Assembly: GCF_000281895.1 (NCBI RefSeq)
Contig: NZ_CM001558.1
Location: 2,112,556-2,176,555 of the forward strand
Length of the DNA: 64,000 nt
DNA from: Pseudomonas fluorescens Q2-87
GTDB lineage: Bacteria > Pseudomonadota > Gammaproteobacteria > Pseudomonadales > Pseudomonadaceae
Direction of reading: 5' to 3'
Part shown: piece by piece, positions 54,612 through 62,859 of the stretch
How positions within the stretch are numbered: the stretch's first letter is position 1
How the letters are laid out: every line of letters starts with the position of its first letter
The notes under the pieces: model-generated
Database searches by the model: none
Seen by the model: only the letters and a program-made list of their open reading frames with translations
What the model was told of the DNA's origin: nothing
Program-made: the position numbers and the translations under genes

Positions 54612-55574
54612 ATGACAAAGAAATTCGACGCAAAAACAACCGCTGACGATGTGCTTGCCGGCGTGGATCTTAGCGGCAAGCAATACCTCGTCACTGGAAT
54701 CTCATCAGGAATCGGGCTGGAAACGGCACGCTCGCTCGTCGCCCATGGTGCCAGTGTGGTGGGAACAGCCAGGGCGCTTGATCGCGCCGAGTCAGCCACC
54801 GCTTTGATTCGCGATGCAGGCGCGCCGGGACAGGGTGATCTGGAGTTGATCGAACTTGATCTCGCCTCGCTGGGAAGTGTAAAGGCCGCTGCAGATCGGT
54901 TGGTCAAGACTGGAAAACGGTTTGACGCAATCATTGCCAACGCTGGTGTGATGGCTACCCCGTTTGGCCTTTCGGTCGATGGCTTTGAGGTTCAGTTCGC
55001 GACCAATTATCTCGGGCACTTCGCGTTGATCCGGCAATTGGACTCGTTAATCGCCGACAACGGTCGGGTTATCTTGCTGTCGTCACAGGCCCACCGAGTC
55101 GCCGATGTTGACCTCCAAGACCTTAATTTTGAACAGCAGGCCTATGACGCATTTGTCGCCTATGGACGCTCGAAGACCGCAGTCTCTCTTTTTGCTGCCG
55201 AGTTCGATAGACGCCATCGAGACCGTGGCATCCGTTCGGCCTCGGTGATGCCCGGTAACAGCCTGACTGATCTCCCTCGGCATTTTTCGCCGGAGGAGCT
55301 ACAGGCTTTATTCGATTTCGTTGGCAATGCACGTTCACAGGCAAATCTGCCGCCGGCGGAGCTTAAAAGTATCGCGCAAGCAGCGTCCACATCAGTCTGG
55401 GCAGCCGTTGTGGCCGATGCTGACGAAATCGGAGGGCGGTATCTGGAGGATTGCGCGGTAGCCCCGGTAAATGACTCGCCTGTTCCGTTTGCAGAGGGCG
55501 TTCGGTCGTATGCCCTGGATGCGCAGATGGGTAAAAAGCTTTGGGATAAAAGCGAGGCGTTGATACAGATGTAA
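54612..55574 (+). CDS. Short-chain dehydrogenase/reductase (retinol-dehydrogenase-like)
   Basis: A 320-residue SDR with VTGISSGIGLETARSLVAHGA near residue 28, NAGVMATP near 115, the Ser of LLSSQAHR near 150 and Tyr/Lys in YGRSKTAVSLFA near 180. The length and C-terminal extension resemble RDH/WW-domain-oxidoreductase-like SDRs that act on lipophilic alcohols. It probably belongs to the same transcription unit as the preceding SDR. Confidence 0.88.
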   Translation: MTKKFDAKTTADDVLAGVDLSGKQYLVTGISSGIGLETARSLVAHGASVVGTARALDRAESATALIRDAGAPGQGDLELIELDLASLGSVKAAADRLVKTGKRFDAIIANAGVMATPFGLSVDGFEVQFATNYLGHFALIRQLDSLIADNGRVILLSSQAHRVADVDLQDLNFEQQAYDAFVAYGRSKTAVSLFAAEFDRRHRDRGIRSASVMPGNSLTDLPRHFSPEELQALFDFVGNARSQANLPPAELKSIAQAASTSVWAAVVADADEIGGRYLEDCAVAPVNDSPVPFAEGVRSYALDAQMGKKLWDKSEALIQM

Positions 55575-55712
55575 GGAAGGGTGAGCGCTCCTTCACGACC
55601 TACCCGGGGTTATCCGAATCGTGACGGACCGCTTTTAAGATGGCGGAGCTTGAGGATGTAGATTGGCATCACTCAGCTCCAGTGGTAGTTGGCACCGGAG
55701 ATAGATTTGCTC

Positions 55713-56363
55713 ATGACAACCATCGGCATCATTGGGGCAGGCGAGGTGGGCAGCAACATCGCACGTGCGGCCATTGCGAACGGCTACCAAGTCGTCATCG
55801 CCAACTCCCGGGGCCCAGAGACACTAAAGGCGTTGGTCGACCAACTTGGCCCGTTAGCACGTGCTTCAACGGCTATCGGCGCGGCGCAGGCAGGAGATTT
55901 TGTAGTCATAGCCGTTGCGTTGAAGATGATCAATGACATGCCGACGCAAGCGCTTGCAGGGAAAATTGTCATCGACACGAATAATTATATGGCTTGGAGG
56001 GACGGCCAGTTTCCCATCGTCGACGAGGGCGTGAAGACCGTTCATGAGCTGCGACAGGAACAGCTGCCTACTTCCAAAGTGGTCAAGGCCTTCACGCACA
56101 TCCAAGCGCCAAGAATCAACCTGTGGGGGCAGGCTGCCGATTCTCCGGACCGCTTGGCTTTAGCAGCCTCAAGCAACTTTCCTGAAGCCGTAGAGTGTGT
56201 GAGGCGCCTATATGACCAGTTCGGTTTCGATACCGTCGACAACAGCCCTTTGAGCGAATCTTGGCGCACTGCACCAGGGCAGCCAGCCTGGCGGCAAGAG
56301 CGCCAGACCTACGCGCAACTGTCGGCCAATATTGAGAGCGGGCGGCCCCTGCGCAACAGCTAA
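55713..56363 (+). CDS. NADPH-dependent F420 reductase family protein
   Basis: A 216-residue Rossmann protein: IGIIGAGEVGSNIARAAIANGYQVVIANSRGP near the start is the NADP-type motif with S/N-x-R contacts, followed by FVVIAVALKMINDMP and IVIDTNNYMAWRDGQ. It belongs to the F420H2:NADP oxidoreductase-like family; in bacteria without F420 such proteins are general NADPH-binding reductases. The start at 55713 is preceded by GGAG at 13 bases, a long spacing, so an earlier start (55689) is possible. Confidence 0.82.
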   Translation: MTTIGIIGAGEVGSNIARAAIANGYQVVIANSRGPETLKALVDQLGPLARASTAIGAAQAGDFVVIAVALKMINDMPTQALAGKIVIDTNNYMAWRDGQFPIVDEGVKTVHELRQEQLPTSKVVKAFTHIQAPRINLWGQAADSPDRLALAASSNFPEAVECVRRLYDQFGFDTVDNSPLSESWRTAPGQPAWRQERQTYAQLSANIESGRPLRNS

Positions 56364-56442
56364 ATGGAACAACCGAGCCCGCGCCACAATCCGATCCATA
56401 AACGCCTGCCATAAAAAATCGGGGGTCAAATCGCGTCTGCCC

Positions 56443-57177
56443 ATGATCGGAGTCATTGCCTGCTCAGGCAAAATCGGTCCGCACACCGTCCAGCTCAGCA
56501 ACGACAAATATGCCCAGGCTGTCGCCACCGCGGCCGAAGCATTGCCGGTCATCCTGCCGGTGTTTCCCGCGCTGCTTGACCCGGTCCACATCCTTGCCGG
56601 GCTGGACGGGCTGCTTTTCACCGGTTCTCCCTCCAACGTCGACCCCCGTTGCTACGGCGGCCCACCCAGCCCCCCAGACACCGAGCACGACGAGGCCCGC
56701 GATCAATTGGCGCTGCCGCTCTGGCGCGCGGCGGTCGAAGCGGGCGTTCCGGTGCTGGGTATCTGCCGCGGCTTTCAGGAAATGAACGTCGCCTTCGGCG
56801 GCACGCTCGATCAACAGCTCGATGGACCAGGCGCCGAGCACGAACCTACGGGCAACGAACCCGTTGAAGATCAATACGCCCGCACTCATGCCTTGACCGT
56901 CCAGCCGGGTGGGGTGCTTACGCGGTTGGGATTGGCGCAGAAGATCGAAGTCAATTCTGTCCACGGCCAAGGCATTGCGCGAGTGGGGCAGGGCCTGCGG
57001 GTCGAGGCAGTGGCCGAAGATGGGTTGGTGGAAGGGCTTTCGGTGGAAGGCAGCCAGGCGTTTGCCTTGGGCGTGCAGTGGCATCCGGAATGGCAGGTGA
57101 TGGAAAATCCGGATTATCGAGCGATATTCCAGGCTTTTGGTGAGGCGTGTCGCAAGCGGGCGGAGCAGTCGCGATGA
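56443..57177 (+). CDS. puuD: Gamma-glutamyl-GABA hydrolase-type class I amidotransferase
   Basis: A 244-residue class I glutamine-amidotransferase-like hydrolase (PF07722 type) with the nucleophile Cys in VLGICRGFQEMNV near residue 106 and the catalytic His/Glu in WHPEWQ near 213-218. PuuD releases GABA from gamma-glutamyl-GABA in the putrescine route. The GABA-related genes elsewhere in the window make this plausible, but other puu genes are not adjacent. The start is ambiguous because no strong ribosome site precedes the ATG. Confidence 0.82.
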   Translation: MIGVIACSGKIGPHTVQLSNDKYAQAVATAAEALPVILPVFPALLDPVHILAGLDGLLFTGSPSNVDPRCYGGPPSPPDTEHDEARDQLALPLWRAAVEAGVPVLGICRGFQEMNVAFGGTLDQQLDGPGAEHEPTGNEPVEDQYARTHALTVQPGGVLTRLGLAQKIEVNSVHGQGIARVGQGLRVEAVAEDGLVEGLSVEGSQAFALGVQWHPEWQVMENPDYRAIFQAFGEACRKRAEQSR

Positions 57178-57221
57178 TGGCTGCGACTGCATCCGCCACG
57201 GCACGGTGAGTGGCGTGAGCC

Positions 57222-57860
57222 TTATGGCTTAGGCTTGCCCAACTGCTTGCCCGTCTCGGTCACGATGGCGCTGAGACCCTGTTCGTTGATCTTCTTCCAA
57301 TCGCTGTCGGTGGCCAGTTGCATGCTGTCGCGTGCGCCGGAAATGACTTCCAGTGGCGCTGCGCCTGGGGTTTCGATTTTCAGGTGGGCCTTGTTGTTCA
57401 CCGCCACGCTGAACGCGCCTGGAGAGAACCACGACCAGTATTCGACGATGTGCACGTTCACATTGGCGGCGCTTGGCGTGGGTGTGCTCACCACTTGGTA
57501 ACCGGCCTGCTGATAGGCTGTCGCCACCGCATTGCCCACCAGTTGCGACACGGTTCGACCCGATGGCAGCACTACGTCGCCCAGCCCTTTGCCATAACCG
57601 TTGCGTTTGCGGCCGACGGCCCGTTGGGTGACGCTGGTATCGTTCACTTCCGCATCGTTCTTCAAGGAAGGAATATCGGCGCTGCGGGGATCGACCTGGA
57701 ACACCCGCTCATCCACTGCGCTGATGTACACCTGCTGCCCTTGGCCGGCGGTGCTGGCTTGCGGCGCGGGGCCAATGATATCGACCTCGGAACGGCTGGT
57801 CGCGCACCCCACGAGTGAGGCGAGGGCGATAGCGGCGGCGATGGCTTTGAAAGTTGACAT
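57222..57860 (-). CDS. Lipoprotein of unknown function
   Basis: A 212-residue lipoprotein with signal peptide and lipobox (ASLVGC near residue 19). The mature part includes QVYISAVDERVFQVDPRSADIPSL and LVGNAVATAYQQAGYQVV, similar in style to YajG-type lipoproteins with a domain that binds peptidoglycan or outer-membrane partners. AGGAG lies ahead of the ATG. Function not assigned; convergent with the PuuD gene. Confidence 0.75.
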   Translation of the reverse strand: MSTFKAIAAAIALASLVGCATSRSEVDIIGPAPQASTAGQGQQVYISAVDERVFQVDPRSADIPSLKNDAEVNDTSVTQRAVGRKRNGYGKGLGDVVLPSGRTVSQLVGNAVATAYQQAGYQVVSTPTPSAANVNVHIVEYWSWFSPGAFSVAVNNKAHLKIETPGAAPLEVISGARDSMQLATDSDWKKINEQGLSAIVTETGKQLGKPKP

Positions 57861-58015
57861 GGTTGCTCCTGGCTGTTCGGTTGTCCTTTTCCCCGGCCCT
57901 TGGACGGACGTTGGGGCAGCAGAGCTTAATGGTTGCGCGGGGATTGGGGAAGCTTGGTTTGTGGCTTAATGCCATTATGTGCTGGCGACCCCGTTCCAAG
58001 GTGAACGTGCGGGTT
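57861..58015. other. Lipoprotein promoter region
   Basis: This part holds the promoter of the lipoprotein gene and about 100 bases without features, and abuts the RTX fragment at 58016. Confidence 0.4.
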
Positions 58016-58104
58016 TTACACCCAGGCGTTAGCGACTCCGATCAATTGCACGGGCTCGTCTTCCGGCGGCTCGGCGAATGTGATGTTCAAGTCGCGGTAA
58101 GCCG
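58016..58104 (-). pseudogene. Fragment of the 3' end of an RTX gene
   Basis: The minus strand translates as AYRDLNITFAEPPEDEPVQL then IGVANAWV and a stop. This matches the C-terminal 29 residues of the RTX protein at 50722 at all but a few positions, and the DNA differs at about ten of 88 positions. No upstream coding part remains, so it is an orphan duplication of the secretion-signal end. Confidence 0.8.
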
Positions 58105-58226
58105 CTTCTGTCACAGCTTTGCGATCCCCTTCAGGCTCACGCATTTTTGGTAACTGACAACACCTTGATCAGTGCGTCCAGTGACCAGGCGTTGATTCTT
58201 GCCGATGTCGACTTCGGTCGGTTAGG
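58105..58226. other. Unassigned stretch between the RTX fragment and the inverted-repeat element
   Basis: No coding, repeat or terminator feature was found. Together with 57861-58015 this makes a 617-base region without an intact gene, explained mainly by the RTX fragment and the MITE-like element. Confidence 0.4.
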
Positions 58227-58440
58227 GACCGGCCGCTTTCGGCCGATTCTGTTGAAAAAGTCGGCCATGGTTGCCACGGCAGAAAAGTACGCGCCTGAGG
58301 TTGAAATCTTAACTTTGGGCAGAGGCTTCCAAGCTCAGATTTCACGTAGCAGCGTGCAAAAAAGGCGTTTTCACCGTCCAATATTCAGGCCATTTGGGCG
58401 AACCGACTTTTTCAACAGAATCGGCCAATAGCTGCCGGTC
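58227..58440. mobile_element. MITE-like element with 38-bp terminal inverted repeats
   Basis: The left end (58227-58264) and right end (58403-58440) are inverted copies of a 38-base sequence with three mismatches; the inner 24 bases (GGCCGATTCTGTTGAAAAAG then TCGG) are perfect. The 138 bases between have no reading frame. Such a 214-base, protein-free unit with long IRs is a non-autonomous transposon or a collapsed IS. Target-site duplication is not evident at these ends. Confidence 0.6.
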
Positions 58441-58477
58441 ATGAATATCTTCGTTTCATTTTTAAACCGCGAGATGG

Positions 58478-58717
58478 TTAGGGCCTTACGGCGCTGATAT
58501 TTCCGAGGATCCTACCGGCATCTTTTGCAGGAGGAAGTCCAAATAATCGTGCGTAATCTCGACTGAACTGAGTTGCGCTTTCGTAGCCAACCTCAAAGAC
58601 CGCAGCCATGACACTCTTCGCATTGGCCACCATCAGCGTCCTGGTCTGCAGCAGCCGTACCCGCTTCTGGAACTGCGAAGGGCTCAGATTGGTAACTGCC
58701 TTGAAGTGGCGATGAAA
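58478..58717 (-). pseudogene. AraC-type regulator, C-terminal stump
   Basis: The translation carries an AraC/XylS C-terminal helix-turn-helix pair: FHRHFKAVTNLSPSQFQ, KRVRLLQTRTLM, FEVGYESATQFSRDYARLFG. The N-terminal ligand-binding part and most of the first helix are missing; the frame upstream of about 58717 belongs to an unrelated fragment. It is a truncated gene. Confidence 0.75.
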
Positions 58718-58734
58718 CCGATAAAACCGCAGTC

Positions 58735-59165
58735 GCCAATGGGCGCATTTCGCTGGACGAGGAGGAAAGCTCCCAATGCCAGCGTCCTTTGGTGGGGCAA
58801 AACGTTGGGCAATCATCGTTCAGCATGTAGTTCCATTCGTTGCTTTCCCACATCCACGGCGCGGGCTGAAGCAGACTTGGAGAGGTGCCTTCTCTATAGA
58901 CGGCCACTTCATGGTTTCGACCATTACCCCAAACCTCGACCGGTCGCGCTTGGAAATATTTGAGGGCGCGCTCGCGTAGTTTGAAGGCTGCCAGTCGAGC
59001 GTCGATGCCGCTTTGCACCTGCGCTGGTGTCCTACCCTCGGCCACTTCCATCACTGCCGTTCCGATATCAATGTCCAGTTGATGCAGAGGTTGCAGATCC
59101 AGGTAGAAGCGTCCGATTAAAGGCTCAGGCAGCTGGTCCGCACACCCCGCTTCTAGGATGATCCG
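58735..59165 (-). pseudogene. Fragment of an unidentified gene
   Basis: About 140 residues in one frame, with segments PEPLIGRFYLDLQPLHQLDI, ARLAAFKLRERALKYFQARP and PAPWMWESNEWNYMLNDD. The tryptophan-rich C-terminal part suggests a real protein, but I do not recognise it. It is cut by the AraC stump on one side and by the end of the IS transposase on the other, so neither start nor end is native. Confidence 0.45.
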
Positions 59166-59702
59166 AAGGCCTGCCACACTGCTCATAAGCCATATCCAGC
59201 GCTTTGATCACCAGCTCAGCGTCTGGCTTTTCCGACAGCGCTCAGCACACGATCCGACGAGTACAAAGATCCAGGACGACAGCTAGGTAATGCCACTTTC
59301 CTTGCGCCCAAATGTTGGTGATATCGCCGCACCAGGCTTGATTAGGCGCTGGAACGTCGAACTCGCGGTTCAATGTGTTCGGGATATCCAGTTTTTCTAC
59401 TGCTGCTCGTTTGTAGGCATGGGAGACGGGTTGTTTACTGACTAAATCAAGCTCGCGCATCAAGCTACGCACTTTGAACCGACCGAGTTGCTCACCGTCT
59501 TCACGCATCAGCGACAGGATTCTGCGACTGCCCGCAGAGCTGCGACTTTGCGGGAACAGCTCACTGACGCGACTACGCAATCGAAGCCGTTCTACATCGG
59601 GCGTGCGGCGCCGCGGGCGCTGGGCGTAGTAGCACGAGCGAGTGACGTCAGACACCTTGCACAGTCAATCAACCGGCTCATGTGCGCTCAACTGGTCAAT
59701 CA
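59165..59702 (-). pseudogene. IS3 orfB (transposase) pseudogene
   Basis: The translation has R-S-C-Y-Y-A, then the integrase-core start FDVPAPNQAWCGDITNIWAQGKWHYLAVVLDL (first Asp of DDE), and LSEKPDAELVIKALDMAYEQCGRPS. Two in-frame TGA codons break it, at 59665-59667 (in place of Trp in V-D-W-L-C-K) and at 59242-59244 (in place of Trp in R-I-V-G-W-A-L-S). The region of the other catalytic residues is lost past 59165. Confidence 0.8.
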
Positions 59703-60053
59703 GCGCGAACGCTCGGGATCTTCCGACATCAAGAGCGCGGTAGCCTCTTTTAGTATCGATTTCTCTCGCTCAAGCCGAGCAATCCGGGCTTCCAGCTCCT
59801 GAATTTTTTGCTGTTCCGGAGTCAGTGCCTTGCTCTGCGGGGTGACGCCTGTATGTTCTTTCTGAATCTGGTCAACCCAGCGGCGCAATGCCGACTCACC
59901 AATGCCGAGTGAACGGCTGGCTTCGATGTAGCTGTAGTTTTGTTTAAGCACAAGGTCGCCAGCCTCGCGCTTGGATTCAAGAAGGAACGGCGTTGTTTGG
60001 TCAGACACCTCGATCTGGCGAGCATTCTCACCTAAATGGATGTCCGGCTTCAT
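59700..60053 (-). pseudogene. IS3 orfA pseudogene
   Basis: It has the typical IS3 orfA helix-turn-helix and leucine-zipper parts: QNYSYIEASRSLGIGESALRRWV, then KALTPEQQKIQELEARIARLE. The expected N-terminal TKQRRSF appears in a different frame from the rest (about 59980), so a frameshift separates them, and the original ATG reads CTG. Confidence 0.75.
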
Positions 60054-60349
60054 TAGACCACTACAATCATTAGAGAAGAGGGTGGTTGTTACCGAAATGT
60101 GGCAGTTATTTTCAATTCCTACATTTGGCCTTACGCTTGCCTTTCATGATCAGTCTCATAAGCTGGACCGGTCGGGGAGGCTGGGGATACACCGCAACAC
60201 TAGCACTGTGGAGGCTTGTTTCAAAATGTAAACGGAGTATTGCGTGCCTGTGTGTTTCGCATGTAGTCTAATTCTATTGCACAGTCTGAGTGCACCGGCC
60301 AGGGAACACGGCCGCGAAAAAGCAATGATTACATAGCACAGGATTGTCT
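60054..60349. other. Gap after the IS remnant
   Basis: A 296-base stretch without a gene. Nothing recognisable apart from a CCGG/GGCC-rich part near 60295-60315. An AGGA just before 60350 could serve as ribosome site for the next gene. Confidence 0.4.
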
Positions 60350-61111
60350 ATGGCTTTTCATGACCCAGAAGTAAACCATGGCCTGCTTGAGGATGTCCTG
60401 GACCGTTTTTGCGTCCTTCTCGAGAAAAGAGCCATCACCGGCATCGGCAAAATTAGACTCGACCGCTGGATCGTAAATTTTCGTACTGATGAAGAGCACT
60501 ACTTGGCGGCATGCATGCTGAACCGCCTGATCTATCGCTCGCAGGCGATAATCATCGAGAGCTCTATCGACCATCTGCTCAACTGCCTATTACCGACGTA
60601 CCTGCGGAAAATTGACCATTTTCCTCGGCTCGACATTGAGAACTTCCTCGAAGTGCTGCAACTCGACGACAGCGACTTTCCGATTCGGATTGTTGGTGTG
60701 GACGGCAGTCGCGCGTTCGACGCGGGCAAAAGCGGCGGTGTAATCATTCGCCAGTACAAACGGTACGCCGGAATACCCAGATTCTTGACCTGCCGGTCCG
60801 ATGCGCTTAGTGAACTTTCAAGAGTTGTCCGGCGCCTCGTTTCTGTCGATGACATACTGGGGACGGTTACTCAATTCGACAAACTCGCAAAGGAACATGC
60901 CCTGCCTGAAAAAGAGCGCGTCCACATCGTTTACTGTCCTCTGATCGCTCACGCGGCGGGCCTGAAAGCACCCAAAGACGCGTGTCCTTGGCTGATCGTC
61001 CTTCCGGTGGAAGTCTTCGATCACCGACATAACTTCTTCAGCGAGCTGAAAGACCACCCCGGGATCTGGGAAATATGCGAGCCGAAAATAAAGCCGCAGC
61101 TAATGCACTAA
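60350..61111 (+). CDS. Phosphoribosyltransferase-like protein of PRTase-CE (conflict-system) type
   Basis: A 253-residue protein. It opens with a helical region containing W-I-V-N-F (residues 40-44) and RTDEEHYLAACMLNRLIYRS, then a Rossmann-like core with IRIVGVDGSRAFDAGKSGG near 113-130 and LVSVDDILGTVTQF near 163-176. The V-D-D...G-T part corresponds to the PRPP-binding loop of phosphoribosyltransferases. The whole pattern resembles the PRTase-CE family found in predicted bacterial defence loci. No partner gene is recognisable beside it. The start at 60350 has AGGA. Confidence 0.6.
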   Translation: MAFHDPEVNHGLLEDVLDRFCVLLEKRAITGIGKIRLDRWIVNFRTDEEHYLAACMLNRLIYRSQAIIIESSIDHLLNCLLPTYLRKIDHFPRLDIENFLEVLQLDDSDFPIRIVGVDGSRAFDAGKSGGVIIRQYKRYAGIPRFLTCRSDALSELSRVVRRLVSVDDILGTVTQFDKLAKEHALPEKERVHIVYCPLIAHAAGLKAPKDACPWLIVLPVEVFDHRHNFFSELKDHPGIWEICEPKIKPQLMH

Positions 61112-61467
61112 ATAATTATGCAAATGTTTCATGACTACCATGGCCAAGAAGGGCTGGAGATTCAACTCACACAATAGTTGAATCAACGCGCATAGCGAAG
61201 AATCTAAGGGAATAGATTGTCATGCTGAACTACCCGAGTGAGCGCAAGCTGAACGTCCTGGGTCATGCCTTTTCTGAGCGAGATCAGCTGCCCATATAGC
61301 TCATTTAACTTCAGTAGATCGAACCAGTAGAGATATTTATTATCTCGCTGAGATTAACCTTCTAGTGCAATTCCAAAAAGATCTATACCGATACCCGGGT
61401 GGCATACGGTGCATACGTTAGCTCACTATCTTATTACACAACGACGCCAATTATCATGGAGCTACAC
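61112..61467. other. 356-base AT-rich leader of the biosynthetic genes
   Basis: Contains two hairpins: GATTCAACT/AGTTGAATC (61159-61184, perfect 9-bp stem, 8-base loop), a possible terminator of the preceding gene, and GAGATA/TATCTC (61330-61346). A 25-codon open frame with an AAGGGA site lies at 61222-61299. No promoter could be assigned with confidence. Confidence 0.45.
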
Positions 61468-62859
61468 ATGAAGCCCGAAATACTAATCTTTATCGACAAC
61501 GATTATCTATCAACCTCATTATATTTATATAGAAAACTTCACTTTCAAGCCGCGGCAAAAGAGGGCATCAGATGCATAACAATCATCGCAAAAGATAGCA
61601 AAAATATCAGGGAGTCCAGCGATGAAAGTGACGAAGTTGTCTTGGTTGATAGTATTGAAACTAGCGAAGTACTCTGCGCAATAGAACGTTTAAGTCGCAT
61701 ATACAACGTGAAAGGACTGTTTTGTTACCCGGCGCATGTCACACCGCGTGGGGACGCCAACTATGCAGTTGAAGAGGTCGCTATTAAATGCGGGCTCAAA
61801 TATTACAGCGCCGAGCCGCTAGAAAACTGCAATAATAAGCACCTAATGCGTTCACAACTTAGCAATATAAAAGGTGTTAAGCCAGTAAAATTCCGGCTAT
61901 TCAATGGGGATTTCGAAACTATTGATGAGCTTATATTTCCCGTTGTGATGAAGCCAGTATATGGAGGCGGCTCGGCGTTTGTCTCGATATGTGATGACCG
62001 GAAGGGTCTTGAAAAGGCATACAATCACTTCATACAAAGATTTCCTGACGTACCTGGAGCATGTTCTTTCTCAGGAACTAAAAAATGGCTTAGCTCTTCA
62101 GAGGAAGGCCCAGTTCTATATACTCCGGGTGTTTCCGTTTTAATTGAAGAATTCATCGAGGGGCCTGAAGGTTCTTTAGAGTGCTTAGTTATCGACGGTA
62201 GCATTCACCCGATGCTAATCTTCGAAAAGATGATAACAAGCAATACTTCTAATACGGTATTAGAAAAGGTCATAGTCACACCGCCCCAAAGCTTTTCCAA
62301 CGACCAAATTTCGATAATAGTATCAGCTATTAGCGATTCTATAAAAGCGCTGAAGATAAAGAACGGATTTTTACACGTTGAGTTCAAATTATCCCCAGGC
62401 GGCCCCCAGGTAATTGAGGTAAATCCTAGGCTGGGTGGGTTCTTCGTGGACGAAGCTCTTAAGGATTTGTGCTCATGTGATGCGTATTCTTTAAACGTAA
62501 ATTACCTAACAAATAAGCCAGTGACCATAGGGCATTATTTGGGGGATGACCTTCCGATCTTGCCTGAGGACGCCGTATACGCGATGCTCCTATTCTATCC
62601 AAATCGCTCAGGCTACATCAAAGCTATAAAACTCCCAGAAATTGATTCTGCATGTGAGATTTTATCGCAGGTACTGCCTACTACTAACGGGCACAAAGAT
62701 GGATTCTTCGATGTAGAGAACGAAGAAGCTTATATCGCTAAGTTGTGGGTGAGGGCAACGTCCATAGATGAGATACTTAACTTCCATAAAAAGTATGAGA
62801 AAAATATTGAAATCGAAGTATCTGAATATAGCGAAGACAAATTAATGGGGGAGTGCTAG
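61468..62859 (+). CDS. ATP-grasp ligase (L-amino-acid ligase/carnosine-synthase-like)
   Basis: A 463-residue ATP-grasp enzyme. The central ATP-binding part has FPVVMKPVYGGGSAFVSI near residue 160 (Lys and glycine-rich loop), LIEEFIEGPEGSLECLVIDG near 229 and the magnesium-binding pair Glu317/Asn319 in VIEVNPRLGG. The N-terminal region (CITIIAKDSKNIRE) resembles BacD-type L-amino-acid ligases. Such enzymes activate a carboxylate as acyl-phosphate and join it to an amine, usually to make a dipeptide. The start at 61468 has GGAG at 7 bases. Its stop abuts the start of the amidotransferase gene (TAGATG). Confidence 0.87.
   Translation: MKPEILIFIDNDYLSTSLYLYRKLHFQAAAKEGIRCITIIAKDSKNIRESSDESDEVVLVDSIETSEVLCAIERLSRIYNVKGLFCYPAHVTPRGDANYAVEEVAIKCGLKYYSAEPLENCNNKHLMRSQLSNIKGVKPVKFRLFNGDFETIDELIFPVVMKPVYGGGSAFVSICDDRKGLEKAYNHFIQRFPDVPGACSFSGTKKWLSSSEEGPVLYTPGVSVLIEEFIEGPEGSLECLVIDGSIHPMLIFEKMITSNTSNTVLEKVIVTPPQSFSNDQISIIVSAISDSIKALKIKNGFLHVEFKLSPGGPQVIEVNPRLGGFFVDEALKDLCSCDAYSLNVNYLTNKPVTIGHYLGDDLPILPEDAVYAMLLFYPNRSGYIKAIKLPEIDSACEILSQVLPTTNGHKDGFFDVENEEAYIAKLWVRATSIDEILNFHKKYEKNIEIEVSEYSEDKLMGEC

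Larger units (their letters stand above)
59165..60053 (-). mobile_element. Degenerate IS3-family insertion sequence
   Basis: It contains recognisable orfA and orfB of an IS3-family element, both broken, with the 3' end of orfB lost at about 59165 where a foreign fragment begins. The terminal inverted repeats could not be placed. The order orfA-orfB on the minus strand, with a short spacing, is that of IS3 elements, in which a frameshift normally joins the two. Confidence 0.7.
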
